DNA of 10,578 nt, from contig JBKPRD010000129.1 of NCBI GenBank assembly GCA_046734415.1, positions 1 through 10,578 of the forward strand, read 5' to 3'. The stretch's first letter is position 1, and each line of letters starts with the position of its first letter. Of this stretch, positions 1 through 8,987 are shown piece by piece. The translations under genes and the position numbers were made by a program. Below the pieces are notes generated by a model. That model did no database searches, was not told where the DNA came from, and saw only the letters and a list, made by a program, of their open reading frames with translations. This stretch comes from DATBLE01 sp046734415. GTDB lineage: Bacteria > Actinomycetota > Thermoleophilia > Gaiellales > Gaiellaceae.

Positions 1-1
1 G

Positions 2-738
2 TCGACCAAGTCCCGCCTGGACATCCTCGAGGTGCCGCCCTCCCTCGACTTCCACTGGCCGACGATCAAGGCGAACTACGCAGAAGTGATCCATGAGGAC
101 GGCTACTTCACGTACGTGAAGAACTCGGTGCTCGTCACAGGCATCTCGACGCTGATCGCGCTCGGGCTCGGTGTGCCGGCGGGCTACGCGTTCTCGCGGC
201 TGCGGTTCCGCGGGAGCGACACCTGGGCCTCGACGATCCTCAGCTTCCGATTCATGCCGCCGGTCGCGGTCGCGATCCCGATCTATCTGATGATCAGGTA
301 TCTCAACCTCCTGGACGGCTACTTCGGGCTAATCCTCCCCTACGTCGCCTTCTCGCTCCCGCTGGTCGTCTGGATCATGATCGGCTTCTTCGACGAGATC
401 CCGCGCGAGATCGACGAGGCGGCGATGGTGGACGGCCTGACGCGCCCGGTCGTGCTCCTCAAGGTACTGCTGCCGCTGGCGCGGCCGGGCATGCTCGTGG
501 CGGCGACGTTCGGGGTGATCTTCGTCTGGAACGAGTTCCTCGTCGGCCTGTACGTGATCAACTCGCAGGGCCACTACACGATCCCGATCGCCGCCTCGAG
601 CCTGCTCACGGTGGAGAGCCCGATCGACTGGAACATCGCCGCCGCGACCGGGATCTTCACGGTGATCCCGATCCTGCTCTTCTCGATCGTCGTCCAGCGC
701 TACATCGTGCGCGGGATCACGGCCGGGGCGGTGCGCTG

Positions 739-739
<1 letters not shown>
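2..739 (+). CDS. Carbohydrate ABC transporter permease, MalG/CUT1 type (5' partial)
   Basis: This is one of the two inner-membrane subunits of a sugar-type ABC importer; it would form half of the translocation path in the cytoplasmic membrane. The frame is open from the first bases. A GTG at 32 gives 235 residues, but the ten codons before it read like the periplasmic stretch that precedes the conserved Asn-Tyr (positions 76-81) of MalG-like proteins, so the true start is probably upstream of the window. Counting from the GTG, hydrophobic segments lie near 31-53, 68-90, 98-120, 153-175 and 204-222. The cytoplasmic EAA loop, which docks on the ATPase, is at about 129-152 (EAAMVDGLTRPV onward, ending in LPLARPG). 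The family usually has about 270-300 residues, so roughly the first TM helix is missing. The stop overlaps the ATPase start by one base (TGATG). The substrate cannot be told from this subunit. Confidence 0.93.
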
Positions 740-1997
<1,258 letters not shown>

Positions 1998-2001
<4 letters not shown>

Positions 2002-2822
2002 TGGACGACGGAGTCGTCGACAGGCTGCAGGCGCTCGGGATGTCGCTGTACGAGGCCCGGATCTACGTCGGCCTGCTCCGCCACGGGCCGCAGAACGGGA
2101 ACGAGGTCTCGAAGTCGGCCGGGATCCCGTCGTCGAAGGTCTACTCGGGCCTCCAGCGCCTCGCGTCCAGGGGGATCGTCCACTCGGTGCGCACTGGTTC
2201 CGGGACGCAGTACATTTGCATCCCTCCGGACGAGCTCATCCACCGGTTCCGGAACGAGTTCGACGAGCCGATCGCATACCTCGAGAGGACACTCCCGGAG
2301 TTGGCCGTGTTCGAGCCGGCAGACGAGGTGCTCACCGTCTCGGGTCTCGATGCGATCCGGGAGAACACGCGGTTCATCCTCGACGACGCTCGCAAGGAGA
2401 TCTACATCTCCGTGTGGGCCGACGACGTCGAGCACCTGCACGACTCACTCGTCGCCGCCCACGAGCGGAAGGTCCGGATCTTCGGAATGCTCTATGGCGA
2501 GGCGCCGCTGGACATCGGCTCCTGGCTCGTCCACAGCTACCAGCAGATCGTCACGGACCGGATCGAGGGACGCATGCTGACGGTGGTGGCCGACCGCGAG
2601 GAGGCCCTGATCGCCCACATCCCGCGTCAGGGGCCGGCAAGCGCCGTCCGCACACGCAACCCCGTGCTCGCGCTGATCGCCCAGGAGTATCTGCACCACG
2701 ACCTCGTCCTCCAGCGCGCCCAGCTTGCGATCGGCTTCGACGAGTGGGATCGGTGGTGGCAGGCCGATCCCGACCTGCGGACGATCATCCTGGCCAGTCA
2801 GCCGGAGGAGGTACCGAAATGA
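1998..2822 (+). CDS. TrmB-family transcriptional regulator
   Basis: This is a probable sugar- or metabolite-responsive DNA-binding regulator of the operon that contains it. Residues 8-75 form a winged helix-turn-helix typical of TrmB: LGMSLYEARIYVGLL, then a recognition helix around PSSKVYSGLQRLASRGIV. Residues 78-103 look like a dimerising helix. Residues 105-270 match the degenerate phospholipase-D-like effector domain (SGLDAI, then the strand EIYISVW) without catalytic HKD motifs. At 274 residues it is shorter than the archaeal TrmB prototype (about 340), and the extra C-terminal sugar-binding portion seems absent. Tandem ATG codons at 1998 and 2001 are both possible starts. A GGAG at 1992-1995 sits 2 bases from the first and 5 from the second, so 2001 may be the used start. 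Its 3' end overlaps the dehydrogenase start by four bases. TrmB proteins commonly regulate neighbouring sugar ABC transporters; the operator is presumably upstream of the window. Confidence 0.9.
2804..2812 (+). promoter_or_regulatory. Strong ribosome binding site of the aldehyde dehydrogenase
   Basis: GGAGGAGGT lies inside the end of the TrmB coding region, 6 bases before the ATG at 2819. It fixes the dehydrogenase start although the reading frame stays open back to 1958. It is the strongest Shine-Dalgarno match in the operon, suggesting the enzyme is translated more efficiently than the regulator before it. Confidence 0.85.
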
Positions 2823-4267
2823 CCGAGACAGTGGCACCCACCCAGACCCGCCCGCTGCTGCTGGCAGGCCGACCGACGACCACGGACGAGAGCCTCCCCG
2901 TGGTCTTCCCCTACGACGGGAGCGAGATCGCCCGCGTCTGCCTTGCCGACGAGGCGCTGGTCGAGCAAGCGCTCGCATCCGCCGCGGCCGCGGAAGCCGA
3001 AGTCGCCGCGCTACCCCCGTTCAGGCGCGCCGAGATCCTGATCGCCGCCGCCGAGCTGGTGCGCTCGCGCGAGGACGAGCTGGCCAGGCAGATGACGCTC
3101 GAGACCGGCAACGCGGTATGGGAGACCCGGTTCGAGGCGCAGCGGACCGGTGAGATCCTCCAGCTGGCGGGCGAGGAGGCGCGGCGCATCGCCTCGACCG
3201 GGGAGTCGGTGCCGATCGACGCCGTCCCGCGCGGAGAGGGAAGGATCGGCCTGACGCGGCGCTTCCCGGTCGGGACGGTGCTCGCGATCACTCCCTTCAA
3301 CGCGCCGCTGCTGCTCGTCGCCCACAAGCTCGGCCCGGCGCTCGCCGCCGGGTGCCCGTGCATCGCGCGTCCCGCGTCGAAGACGCCGCTCTCGGCCCTC
3401 TCGCTGGGCGAGATCATGCTCGAGGCAGGCGCGCCGCCGGCGGCGGTGAGCGTCGTCCCGTGCGCGACCGAGCTGGCCGAGCGGATGGTCGCGGACGAGC
3501 GGGTGCAGATGCTCTCCTTTACGGGCAGCGCCGCCGTCGGCTGGCGGCTGCAGAAGGTCGCGGCGACCGCCCGGGTGACGCTCGAGCTCGGCGGCAACGG
3601 CGCGGTGATCGTCGAGCCGGACGCGGATCTCGACTACGTTGCGCAGCGGTGCGCGTTCGGCGGCTTCCTGCGCGCGGGTCAGGCCTGTATCTCCGTCCAG
3701 CGGCTATACGCGCACTCGTCGATCTACGAGCCGCTGCGCGACAAGCTGCTCGAGCGGATCGCGGAGCTGCGGACCGGCAACCCGCTCGACGAGGAGACGG
3801 TCGTAGGCGGGTTGATCGACGAGGCCGCGGCCCAGAAGGCCGAGGCGCTCGTCCAGGAGGCCGTCGCCGCTGGCGGCCGCGTGCTCTGCGGCGGGACGCG
3901 CGAAGGCACCGTGCTGGCCCCGACCCTGCTCGTCGACGTCCCCGAGCAGCTGCGCGTCTGCGCGGAAGAGGCGTTCGCGCCGATCGTCGTCGTCTCGTCA
4001 TACGACGACGTGGACGCGGCGATCGCGCTCGCGAACGACTCCCCGTTCGGCCTCCAGGCGGGGCTGTTCTCGAACGACATCCGCGTCATCCACCGGGCGT
4101 TCGAGCGCCTCGAGGTCGGCGCGCTCGTCGTCAACGACGTGAACACCTTCCGGGTCGACCAGATGCCCTACGGCGGCGCCAAGCGCTCCGGCCACGGCCG
4201 CGAGGGCATGCGCTGGGCGATCCGCGAGATGACCGAGGAGCGCCTGCTCGTCATCGACCCGCGCTAG
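2819..4267 (+). CDS. NAD(P)+-dependent aldehyde dehydrogenase family protein
   Basis: This cytoplasmic enzyme oxidises an aldehyde to a carboxylate (or acyl-thioester) with NAD(P)+. The 482 residues are the normal family length. The catalytic set is complete: Asn161 in ITPFN, Lys188 in PASKTP (cofactor binding), the FTGS turn at 234-237, general base Glu256 in LELGG, nucleophile Cys290 in GQACISVQR and Glu384 in the EEAFAP motif. The C-terminus carries VNDVN, then VDQMPYGGAKRSGHGREG (447-463). That ending recalls the GapN/lactaldehyde/sulfolactaldehyde-type subgroup of the superfamily, but the substrate cannot be assigned. ATG 2819 overlaps the TrmB stop (ATGA) and has a strong ribosome binding site. 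As last gene of the transporter operon it probably oxidises an aldehyde formed while degrading the imported solute. The 74 bases to the convergent oxidoreductase gene hold only a weak 5-bp hairpin (4286-4312). Confidence 0.95.
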   Translation: MTETVAPTQTRPLLLAGRPTTTDESLPVVFPYDGSEIARVCLADEALVEQALASAAAAEAEVAALPPFRRAEILIAAAELVRSREDELARQMTLETGNAVWETRFEAQRTGEILQLAGEEARRIASTGESVPIDAVPRGEGRIGLTRRFPVGTVLAITPFNAPLLLVAHKLGPALAAGCPCIARPASKTPLSALSLGEIMLEAGAPPAAVSVVPCATELAERMVADERVQMLSFTGSAAVGWRLQKVAATARVTLELGGNGAVIVEPDADLDYVAQRCAFGGFLRAGQACISVQRLYAHSSIYEPLRDKLLERIAELRTGNPLDEETVVGGLIDEAAAQKAEALVQEAVAAGGRVLCGGTREGTVLAPTLLVDVPEQLRVCAEEAFAPIVVVSSYDDVDAAIALANDSPFGLQAGLFSNDIRVIHRAFERLEVGALVVNDVNTFRVDQMPYGGAKRSGHGREGMRWAIREMTEERLLVIDPR

Positions 4268-4341
4268 CCGGTCCCGAGGACGTCGGTGGCTCGCACGAAT
4301 GGGGCTCGCCACGCGGCCGTTCCAGACCAGCACGTCCCGGA

Positions 4342-5469
4342 TCACGACGCGGCTGCCAGCGCGACTCTGTCCGGCTTCGCATCGAGCTCCGGCGCGCGCT
4401 CCTTCACGATTTGGCGGGCGACACGCTCGGCGTCTCGCCCGGTACCGGCGATCAACATCGACGCGAACGAGTGCAGGAAGGGGAGCCCGACGAAGTAGAG
4501 GCCCGGTGAGGACGAGGCCGCGCCTCGGTACTGCACCGGGAAGCCGTCCTCGCCCAACTCGAACGGAACGCGAATCCAGCTGAAGTCCGGGCGGAAACCC
4601 GTGCACCAGACCACGTTGCGCGCCTCGACGACGCGGCCGTCGTCCAGCACCGGGAAGCCACCCCGGACGCCGACGGTTCGGGCAAGCACGCGCTCGACCC
4701 CCGCCGCGGCCAGGTCCTTTCTGCGGTAGCGGAGGAGCGGGCCGCCGCCGTGTCGCACGTGCGGGCGCATCTTCCGCCCCAGCGGCGTGTCCACGTTGAG
4801 GACGTGCGTCCCGGCGAACACCAGCACCCGGAAGCCCAGACGTCCCCGCCGGCTTTCGATCGGGACAGGGATCTGCCCGGTGTCGGGGCCGGAGAGGATC
4901 ACGTCGTGCGCCGCCGATGCCTCGTACGCGAGGTCCGAGCCGGAGTGGGAGGCACCGACGACGAGCACCGGCCCCTGCTGGAGCTGCGACAGGTTGCGGT
5001 AGTCGTTGGAGTGCAGCTGCGTGATCGCTGGGTCCACCTCGCCCGCGAAGTCGGGCGTGTACGGCTTCCGGAAGACGCCTGAGGCGACGACGACGTTTTC
5101 GGCCTCGAAGCGGTCGTCGCCGGCGCTCGCGACGTAGCGGCCGTTCTCCCTCGTCAGGGCCACCACGGCGGTGCCGCTGCGAACCGGCAGCCCGAAGCGC
5201 GCCGCGTAGGCCTCGAGGTAGTCGCCCATCTCGTCCTTCGTCGGGTAGGCGGTGCGCGCCGCCGGGAACGCCATGCCCGGCAGCCCATCGCGAAACGCCG
5301 GCGAGTAGAGCCGCAGCGAGTCCCAGCGGTTGCGCCAGGAGTCGCCGATCCGCTCGCTCGCGTCGAGTACGACGAACGAGCGCCCTTGCTCCTTCAGGAA
5401 GTAGCCGACCGAGAGTCCGGCCTGGCCCCCGCCGACGATCACCGTCTCGTATCGCTGAACCTGCTGCAT
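4342..5469 (-). CDS. FAD/NAD(P)-dependent oxidoreductase, CzcO-like flavin monooxygenase family
   Basis: This 375-residue flavoprotein has the two-dinucleotide-fold layout of class B/CzcO-like monooxygenases. The N-terminal FAD site is VGGGQAG (12-18), with Asp36 at the end of the second beta strand (VVLDAS). GDSWRNRWDSLRLYSP (42-57) is the typical active-site stretch. The NAD(P) site is VGASHSG (171-177), less canonical than GxGxxG. VWCTGFRPDFSW (287-298) is the conserved ATG-like motif. It would catalyse NAD(P)H-dependent flavin reduction and possibly oxygenation of an unknown organic substrate. CzcO proteins have been named for metal-efflux neighbours, but none occurs here. The frame extends to 5544, but ATG 5469 is preferred: AAAGGAGG lies 7 bases before it and the FAD motif follows at the usual distance. 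It lies downstream of the LuxR-type gene on the same strand, which may regulate it. Confidence 0.9.
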   Translation of the reverse strand: MQQVQRYETVIVGGGQAGLSVGYFLKEQGRSFVVLDASERIGDSWRNRWDSLRLYSPAFRDGLPGMAFPAARTAYPTKDEMGDYLEAYAARFGLPVRSGTAVVALTRENGRYVASAGDDRFEAENVVVASGVFRKPYTPDFAGEVDPAITQLHSNDYRNLSQLQQGPVLVVGASHSGSDLAYEASAAHDVILSGPDTGQIPVPIESRRGRLGFRVLVFAGTHVLNVDTPLGRKMRPHVRHGGGPLLRYRRKDLAAAGVERVLARTVGVRGGFPVLDDGRVVEARNVVWCTGFRPDFSWIRVPFELGEDGFPVQYRGAASSSPGLYFVGLPFLHSFASMLIAGTGRDAERVARQIVKERAPELDAKPDRVALAAAS

Positions 5470-5476
5470 CGTCCTG

Positions 5477-5484
5477 CCTCCTTT
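5477..5484 (-). promoter_or_regulatory. Ribosome binding site of the oxidoreductase gene
   Basis: Read on the minus strand, AAAGGAGG lies 7 bases upstream of the ATG at 5469. It is close to the ideal anti-16S match and decides the start against the upstream in-frame ATG at 5544, which would add 25 residues not expected before the FAD-binding strand. Confidence 0.85.
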
Positions 5485-5499
5485 CCGATCGTTTCGCCG

Positions 5500-5505
5500 A
5501 GGGTA
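5500..5505 (-). promoter_or_regulatory. Possible -10 element for the oxidoreductase gene
   Basis: Minus-strand TACCCT fits the TAnnnT pattern common in high-GC actinobacteria and would start a transcript about 24 bases before the ribosome-bound ATG. I find no convincing -35 hexamer at 16-18 bases. This is a weak candidate; read-through from the LuxR gene is the alternative. Confidence 0.22.
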
Positions 5506-5558
5506 GGAGGCCGCGCGCGCCGCGACATCGCCGGGATTCACCAACTTGCGCGGGCGGG

Positions 5559-5582
5559 CGCGTGGTCATTTCTGACCACGCG
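5559..5582 (-). terminator. Perfect 10-bp stem-loop after the LuxR gene
   Basis: The arms CGCGTGGTCA and TGACCACGCG pair perfectly around four bases. On the minus strand the loop reads GAAA, a GNRA tetraloop, and the hairpin begins six bases after the LuxR-type stop at 5589. There is no U-tract, so it would be an actinobacterial-style hairpin terminator or an mRNA-stabilising 3' end. The same dyad lies 90 bases upstream of the oxidoreductase start and could alternatively be a protein-binding operator. Confidence 0.55.
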
Positions 5583-5588
5583 GCGGCG

Positions 5589-7211
5589 CTACACGAGCTC
5601 GTGCTCGAATGCGAAGGCCGTTGCCGCGGCGCGCGACGAGAGCCTGAGCTTCGCGTAGATGTTCTGCAGGTGCCGCGCGACGGTGTGCTCGCTGATGACG
5701 AGCGTCGCTGCGACCTCGCGGTTGCTCTTTCCCGCGGCGACGAGCCGCAGGACCTCGAGCTCCCGCTGCGAGAGCCCGAAGGCCGCCCCGGTCGGAGCCG
5801 AGCTGCGCGCGAGATCCGGCGCGGCTCCGAGGCGCTCGAACAGCTCTCGGGCGTTCTCGAGCTCGAGCCTGCCCGCCTCGCCGTCGCCGAGAGCGGAGCA
5901 CGCGTGCGCGATCAGCTCCCGCGTGCGAGCGACCTCGTAGGGCGCGTCGAGCGCGAGCCAGATCCGCTGCGCATGGCGCAACCGCTCGACCGCCGCCGAC
6001 GCGTCGCCCTCCGCGAGCGCGACCGCTCCCTGGGCGTGCGCGACGATCCCGTCGAGCATCGCGCTCTCGTACTGCTCCGCGAGCTTCTGCAGCTCGAAAC
6101 ACGCCGTCCGCGCCTCCTCGACCTCACCCGACGCGAGCGCGATCTCGACGTGGGCGGGGAGGAGCGCAGCCCTCTTCAGCGGCTCCGCGGCCTCGGCGTC
6201 GGCGCGGCGGATCGCCGCCAGCGCCGCGTCGCGCTTGCCCTGCGCGAGCCGCAGCTGCGCGAGGCCCGGCTGAGGCTCCCAGCCGTTCCGGCTCGCGTCG
6301 CGGTACGCCTCCTCGGCCGTCTCGAACTCGCCGCGGAGCCGGAAGAGCTCGCCCTGACGGTAGAGGGCGAGCCCGGCCGCGGGATTCCTCGCCTGCGCGA
6401 GCCGGTCGGCCGCGAGGCGAGCCTCGGCGAGCGCCTCGGCCCAGGATCCGCCCAGCTGCAGGATCTCGGCGCGATGGACGAGGCAGCGGCCCGTGAACGC
6501 GACCAGGTCCCGCTGCTGCTCGATCCAACGGGTCAGCTCGAGCGTCCACTCGCGCGCCCTCCCAACCTCGAAGGCCGACTCGCAGGCGAGGATGACGCCG
6601 CAGTAGACGATCCCGACGACGAACGGCGAGAGCTCGGCCGTCGTCACCGTCACCATCGCCTCGTCCAGGAGGGCGAGGCCCTCGGGGATCCGGCCGTCCA
6701 GGACGAGCATGTGGCCCTGCGCGTGGATCGCGAGCGCCATCAGGTCGGCGTCGCCGTGGCGCCTGCCGATCTCCGCCGCCGTGCAGGCGGTGGCGGCCGC
6801 AGCGTCGAAGTCCCCCGCGGCCTCGAGGCGGAACACCTCCGGCAGCAAGGCGTAGCCGTGGACGGCCGTCTCCGCCGGCACGTCTTCGAGCAGCCGGTGC
6901 GCGCGTGCGATCCACCCGCCCGCGGGCCCCACTGCCCCGTTGTAGAAGAGGGTCATGCCGATCCAGCCCGCGCAGTAGGCCGCACGAGCCGTGTCGGCTT
7001 CCTCGAGGTAGGCGTGATGCGCCCGTTCGAGGATCTCGACCGACTCGTCGTCCCGGGCGAGCATGCGTGCGGTGGTCGCTCGCAGCTCGAGGTCCGCCGG
7101 CGAGAGCGGCGCAGCCTCGTCTGCGCGCGCGAACGCCTCGTATGCCTCGAGCCAAGAGCGCTCGGCATACGCGGCGCGCGCCCGCTCGACTTCCGGTGTG
7201 ATCGCGCTCAT
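5589..7211 (-). CDS. TPR-containing LuxR-family transcriptional regulator
   Basis: This cytoplasmic DNA-binding regulator has a long helical sensor region and a C-terminal LuxR/GerE helix-turn-helix. From ATG 7211 it has 540 residues. About residues 1-470 are Ala/Glu/Leu/Arg-rich helical repeats of tetratricopeptide character (for example RAAYAERSWLEAYEAFARAD, or the QGELFRLRGEFETAEEAYRDA-type pairs), expected to bind a peptide, protein or small ligand. Residues 480-540 are the HTH: LSQRELEVLRLVAAGKSNRE, then a recognition helix after ISEHTVARHL. There is no Walker A motif and no receiver domain, so it is neither a LAL (MalT-type) ATPase nor a classical two-component regulator. A GTG at 7232 would add seven residues; neither start has a clear ribosome binding site. 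It is divergent from the antiporter and lies upstream of the oxidoreductase; either could be its target. The activating signal is unknown. Confidence 0.92.
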   Translation of the reverse strand: MSAITPEVERARAAYAERSWLEAYEAFARADEAAPLSPADLELRATTARMLARDDESVEILERAHHAYLEEADTARAAYCAGWIGMTLFYNGAVGPAGGWIARAHRLLEDVPAETAVHGYALLPEVFRLEAAGDFDAAAATACTAAEIGRRHGDADLMALAIHAQGHMLVLDGRIPEGLALLDEAMVTVTTAELSPFVVGIVYCGVILACESAFEVGRAREWTLELTRWIEQQRDLVAFTGRCLVHRAEILQLGGSWAEALAEARLAADRLAQARNPAAGLALYRQGELFRLRGEFETAEEAYRDASRNGWEPQPGLAQLRLAQGKRDAALAAIRRADAEAAEPLKRAALLPAHVEIALASGEVEEARTACFELQKLAEQYESAMLDGIVAHAQGAVALAEGDASAAVERLRHAQRIWLALDAPYEVARTRELIAHACSALGDGEAGRLELENARELFERLGAAPDLARSSAPTGAAFGLSQRELEVLRLVAAGKSNREVAATLVISEHTVARHLQNIYAKLRLSSRAAATAFAFEHELV

Positions 7212-7267
7212 CAGGGCGACATCTTGCAACACGTTCGCCCACGTCTACTCTCTGTATTGATTACGGC
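7212..7267. promoter_or_regulatory. Divergent promoter region between LuxR-type gene and antiporter
   Basis: Only 56 bases separate the two starts. On the + strand TTGCAA (7224-7229) and TACTCT (7246-7251) are 16 bases apart and would begin a transcript about 10 bases before the antiporter GTG. A later TATTGA (7255-7260) would make it leaderless. On the - strand TAGACG (7247-7242) would begin a transcript a few bases before the alternative GTG at 7232. The + and - boxes overlap, so the two genes may compete for polymerase. The matches are weak individually. Confidence 0.35.
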
Positions 7268-8866
7268 GTGACCGCGGCGTTCGGCGCCCACCAGGAGTGG
7301 CAGTTGCTCGTCCTGCTCGCCGCCGGCGCGGCCTTGCTGATCCTGTCCGGGCCGCTGCGAATTCCGTACCCGATCCTGCTCGTCCTCGGCGGGCTTCTTC
7401 TCGGTTTCGCGCCCGGGCTGCCGAAGGTGACGATGCCTCCGGACATCGTGCTCGTCGGGATCCTGCCGCCGCTCCTGTATGTGACGGCCTACTCGACGGG
7501 GCTGCGCGAGTTGCGGCAGAACCTTCGCCCGATCTCGCTGCTCGCGATCGGGCTCGTCGTGTTGACGACGTTCGGCGTCGCTGTCGTCGCCCACGAGATC
7601 GCCGGTCTCGGCTGGGCGGAGGCCTTCGTGCTCGGCGCAGTCGTTTCGCCGACTGACCCGATCGCCGCCAGCGCGATCGGTAGGCGCCTCGGCGTGCCGC
7701 GCCGGTTGATCGACATCGTCGAGGGCGAGAGCCTGGTCAACGACGGAACGGCGCTGGTGCTTCTGCGGACGGCGATCACGGCCGCCGTCGCGGGATCGTT
7801 TTCGTGGTGGGCGGCCGGAGGGCGGTTGGTGCTGAACATCGTCGGCGGGATTGCGGTGGGACTCGTCGTGGGCTACCTCATCCGGCGGGTTCGACGCCGG
7901 CTCGACAACCCGCCGCTCGAGGTGACGATCGCCTTCCTGACCGGATACCTCGCGTTCCTGCCCGCCTCGGCGCTCGGCGTCTCGGGAGTGCTCGCGGCCG
8001 TGACGGCCGGTGTGTACATGGGCTGGTACACGCCGGAGCTGACGACGGTCGAGACGCGTCTGCAGGGTCAGGGGTTCTGGAGCATCGTGACCTTCCTGCT
8101 CAACGTGCTGCTGTTCGGCCTGGTCGGGCTGCAGCTAAGGCCGATCCTCGACACGCTTTCGGGTCAAAGCGGCTGGTCGCTCGTCGGCGACGCGGCCGTG
8201 ATCGCGCTGGCCGTGATCGCGATCCGGATCGTCTGGGTCTTTCCCGCCACATATCTCCCGCGCTGGTTGATCCGGCGCGTTCGCGAGCGCGATCCGTCGC
8301 CGCCGTGGCGCTACCCGGCGTTCGTCTCGTGGACCGGCATGCGCGGAGCGGTCACGATCGCTGCCGCGCTGCTCATTCCGCTGGAGACGAATGCAGGCAC
8401 GCCCGTTCCCGGCCGCAACCTCGTCGTCTTCTTCGCGTTCGCCGTCGTGCTCGCGACGCTCGTCGTGCAGGGTCTGTCGCTCCCGCTGGTGATCCGGGCG
8501 TTGGGGCTCGAGGAGGACGACGGCGGGGCCGCCGACGAGGAAGCGCGGGCCCGCATTCGAGCGGCCGAGGCGGCGCTCGAGCGGCTCGACGAGCTGGAGG
8601 CGGAAAGGTGGGTGTTGGAGGACACGGCGGAGCGCCTCCGGGGTCTGTACCAATTTCGGATCGACCGCTTCTCGGCGCGCCTGGATTCCGACGGCGACGG
8701 CAAGATCGAGAAGCGCTCGCTGAAGTACCAGCGCCTCCGTCGCGAGTTGCTCGAGGTCGAACGGCACGCAGTCGTCGAGATGCGCAACACCGGCGAGATC
8801 AGCGACGAGGTGATGCGGCTCGTCGAACGCGACCTCGACCTCGAGGTTTCCCGGCTCGACACCTGA
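7268..8866 (+). CDS. Na+/H+ antiporter, CPA1 family
   Basis: This cytoplasmic-membrane cation/proton exchanger serves pH and sodium homeostasis. It has 532 residues. About 12 hydrophobic segments fill residues 10-410. Hallmarks are SPTDPIA (127-133), GESLVNDGTALVL with the Asn158-Asp159 ion-binding pair of electroneutral CPA1 exchangers, and SWTGMRGAVTIAAAL (354-368) with the conserved Arg359. Residues 412-532 are a charged, mostly helical cytoplasmic tail typical of the actinobacterial/proteobacterial branch (ending in GEISDEVMRLVERDLDLE). Within it, 473-480 reads DSDGDGKI, an EF-hand-like loop. The GTG at 7268 has no ribosome binding site; a leaderless or near-leaderless message would explain that. 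It is divergent from the LuxR-type regulator and followed by an unrelated glycosyltransferase gene after 128 bases, so it is probably monocistronic. Ion selectivity (Na+, K+ or both) cannot be read from the sequence. Confidence 0.93.
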   Translation: MTAAFGAHQEWQLLVLLAAGAALLILSGPLRIPYPILLVLGGLLLGFAPGLPKVTMPPDIVLVGILPPLLYVTAYSTGLRELRQNLRPISLLAIGLVVLTTFGVAVVAHEIAGLGWAEAFVLGAVVSPTDPIAASAIGRRLGVPRRLIDIVEGESLVNDGTALVLLRTAITAAVAGSFSWWAAGGRLVLNIVGGIAVGLVVGYLIRRVRRRLDNPPLEVTIAFLTGYLAFLPASALGVSGVLAAVTAGVYMGWYTPELTTVETRLQGQGFWSIVTFLLNVLLFGLVGLQLRPILDTLSGQSGWSLVGDAAVIALAVIAIRIVWVFPATYLPRWLIRRVRERDPSPPWRYPAFVSWTGMRGAVTIAAALLIPLETNAGTPVPGRNLVVFFAFAVVLATLVVQGLSLPLVIRALGLEEDDGGAADEEARARIRAAEAALERLDELEAERWVLEDTAERLRGLYQFRIDRFSARLDSDGDGKIEKRSLKYQRLRRELLEVERHAVVEMRNTGEISDEVMRLVERDLDLEVSRLDT

Positions 8867-8882
8867 CGAGCTCCCCGGCTCG
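8867..8882 (+). terminator. Small stem-loop directly after the antiporter stop
   Basis: CGAGC and GCTCG pair around a six-base loop immediately after the TGA at 8864-8866. The stem is only five pairs and no U-tract follows, so this is a weak terminator candidate. The rest of the spacer to 8981 is GC-rich and shows no further gene. Confidence 0.25.
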
Positions 8883-8981
8883 GCGAGGTCGGGTTCGAGG
8901 TTTGCGGGCGGGGGCGGCGGACCGCGATGGACGATCACAAAAAGTGTCCGCTTCGTGTCTCAGCTCGACGACCGTGGTGCC

Positions 8982-8987
8982 TAGACT
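8982..8987 (+). promoter_or_regulatory. -10 element TAGACT, placed for a leaderless transcript
   Basis: TAGACT matches the actinobacterial TAnnnT -10 pattern and ends seven bases before the GTG at 8995. Transcription would therefore begin at or next to the start codon. There is no ribosome binding site before 8995, which fits. A -35 hexamer is not evident at 16-18 bases upstream. This placement is the main reason for choosing 8995 over the in-frame GTG at 8944. Confidence 0.45.

Noticed and set aside
4286..4312. A possible terminator between the convergent dehydrogenase and oxidoreductase genes (GTGGC and GCCAC).
   Set aside because: There are only five pairs with a 17-base loop and no U-tract on either strand, easily expected by chance at this GC content.
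3352..4509. A 385-residue open frame on the + strand within and past the dehydrogenase gene.
   Set aside because: It is a frame shadow of the dehydrogenase, dominated by Arg, Ala, Gly and Asp, with no recognisable domain.
3998..5569. A 523-residue open frame on the - strand overlapping the oxidoreductase and the dehydrogenase end.
   Set aside because: It is a low-complexity Arg/Ala/Gly/Pro frame typical of high-GC DNA; the alternative frame encodes a complete flavoprotein with both nucleotide-binding motifs.
5562..7271. A 569-residue + strand open frame opposite the LuxR-type gene.
   Set aside because: It mirrors the strongly biased codons of the - strand gene (Arg/Leu/Glu/Asp-rich), shows no motif, and the - strand frame ends in a clear LuxR helix-turn-helix.
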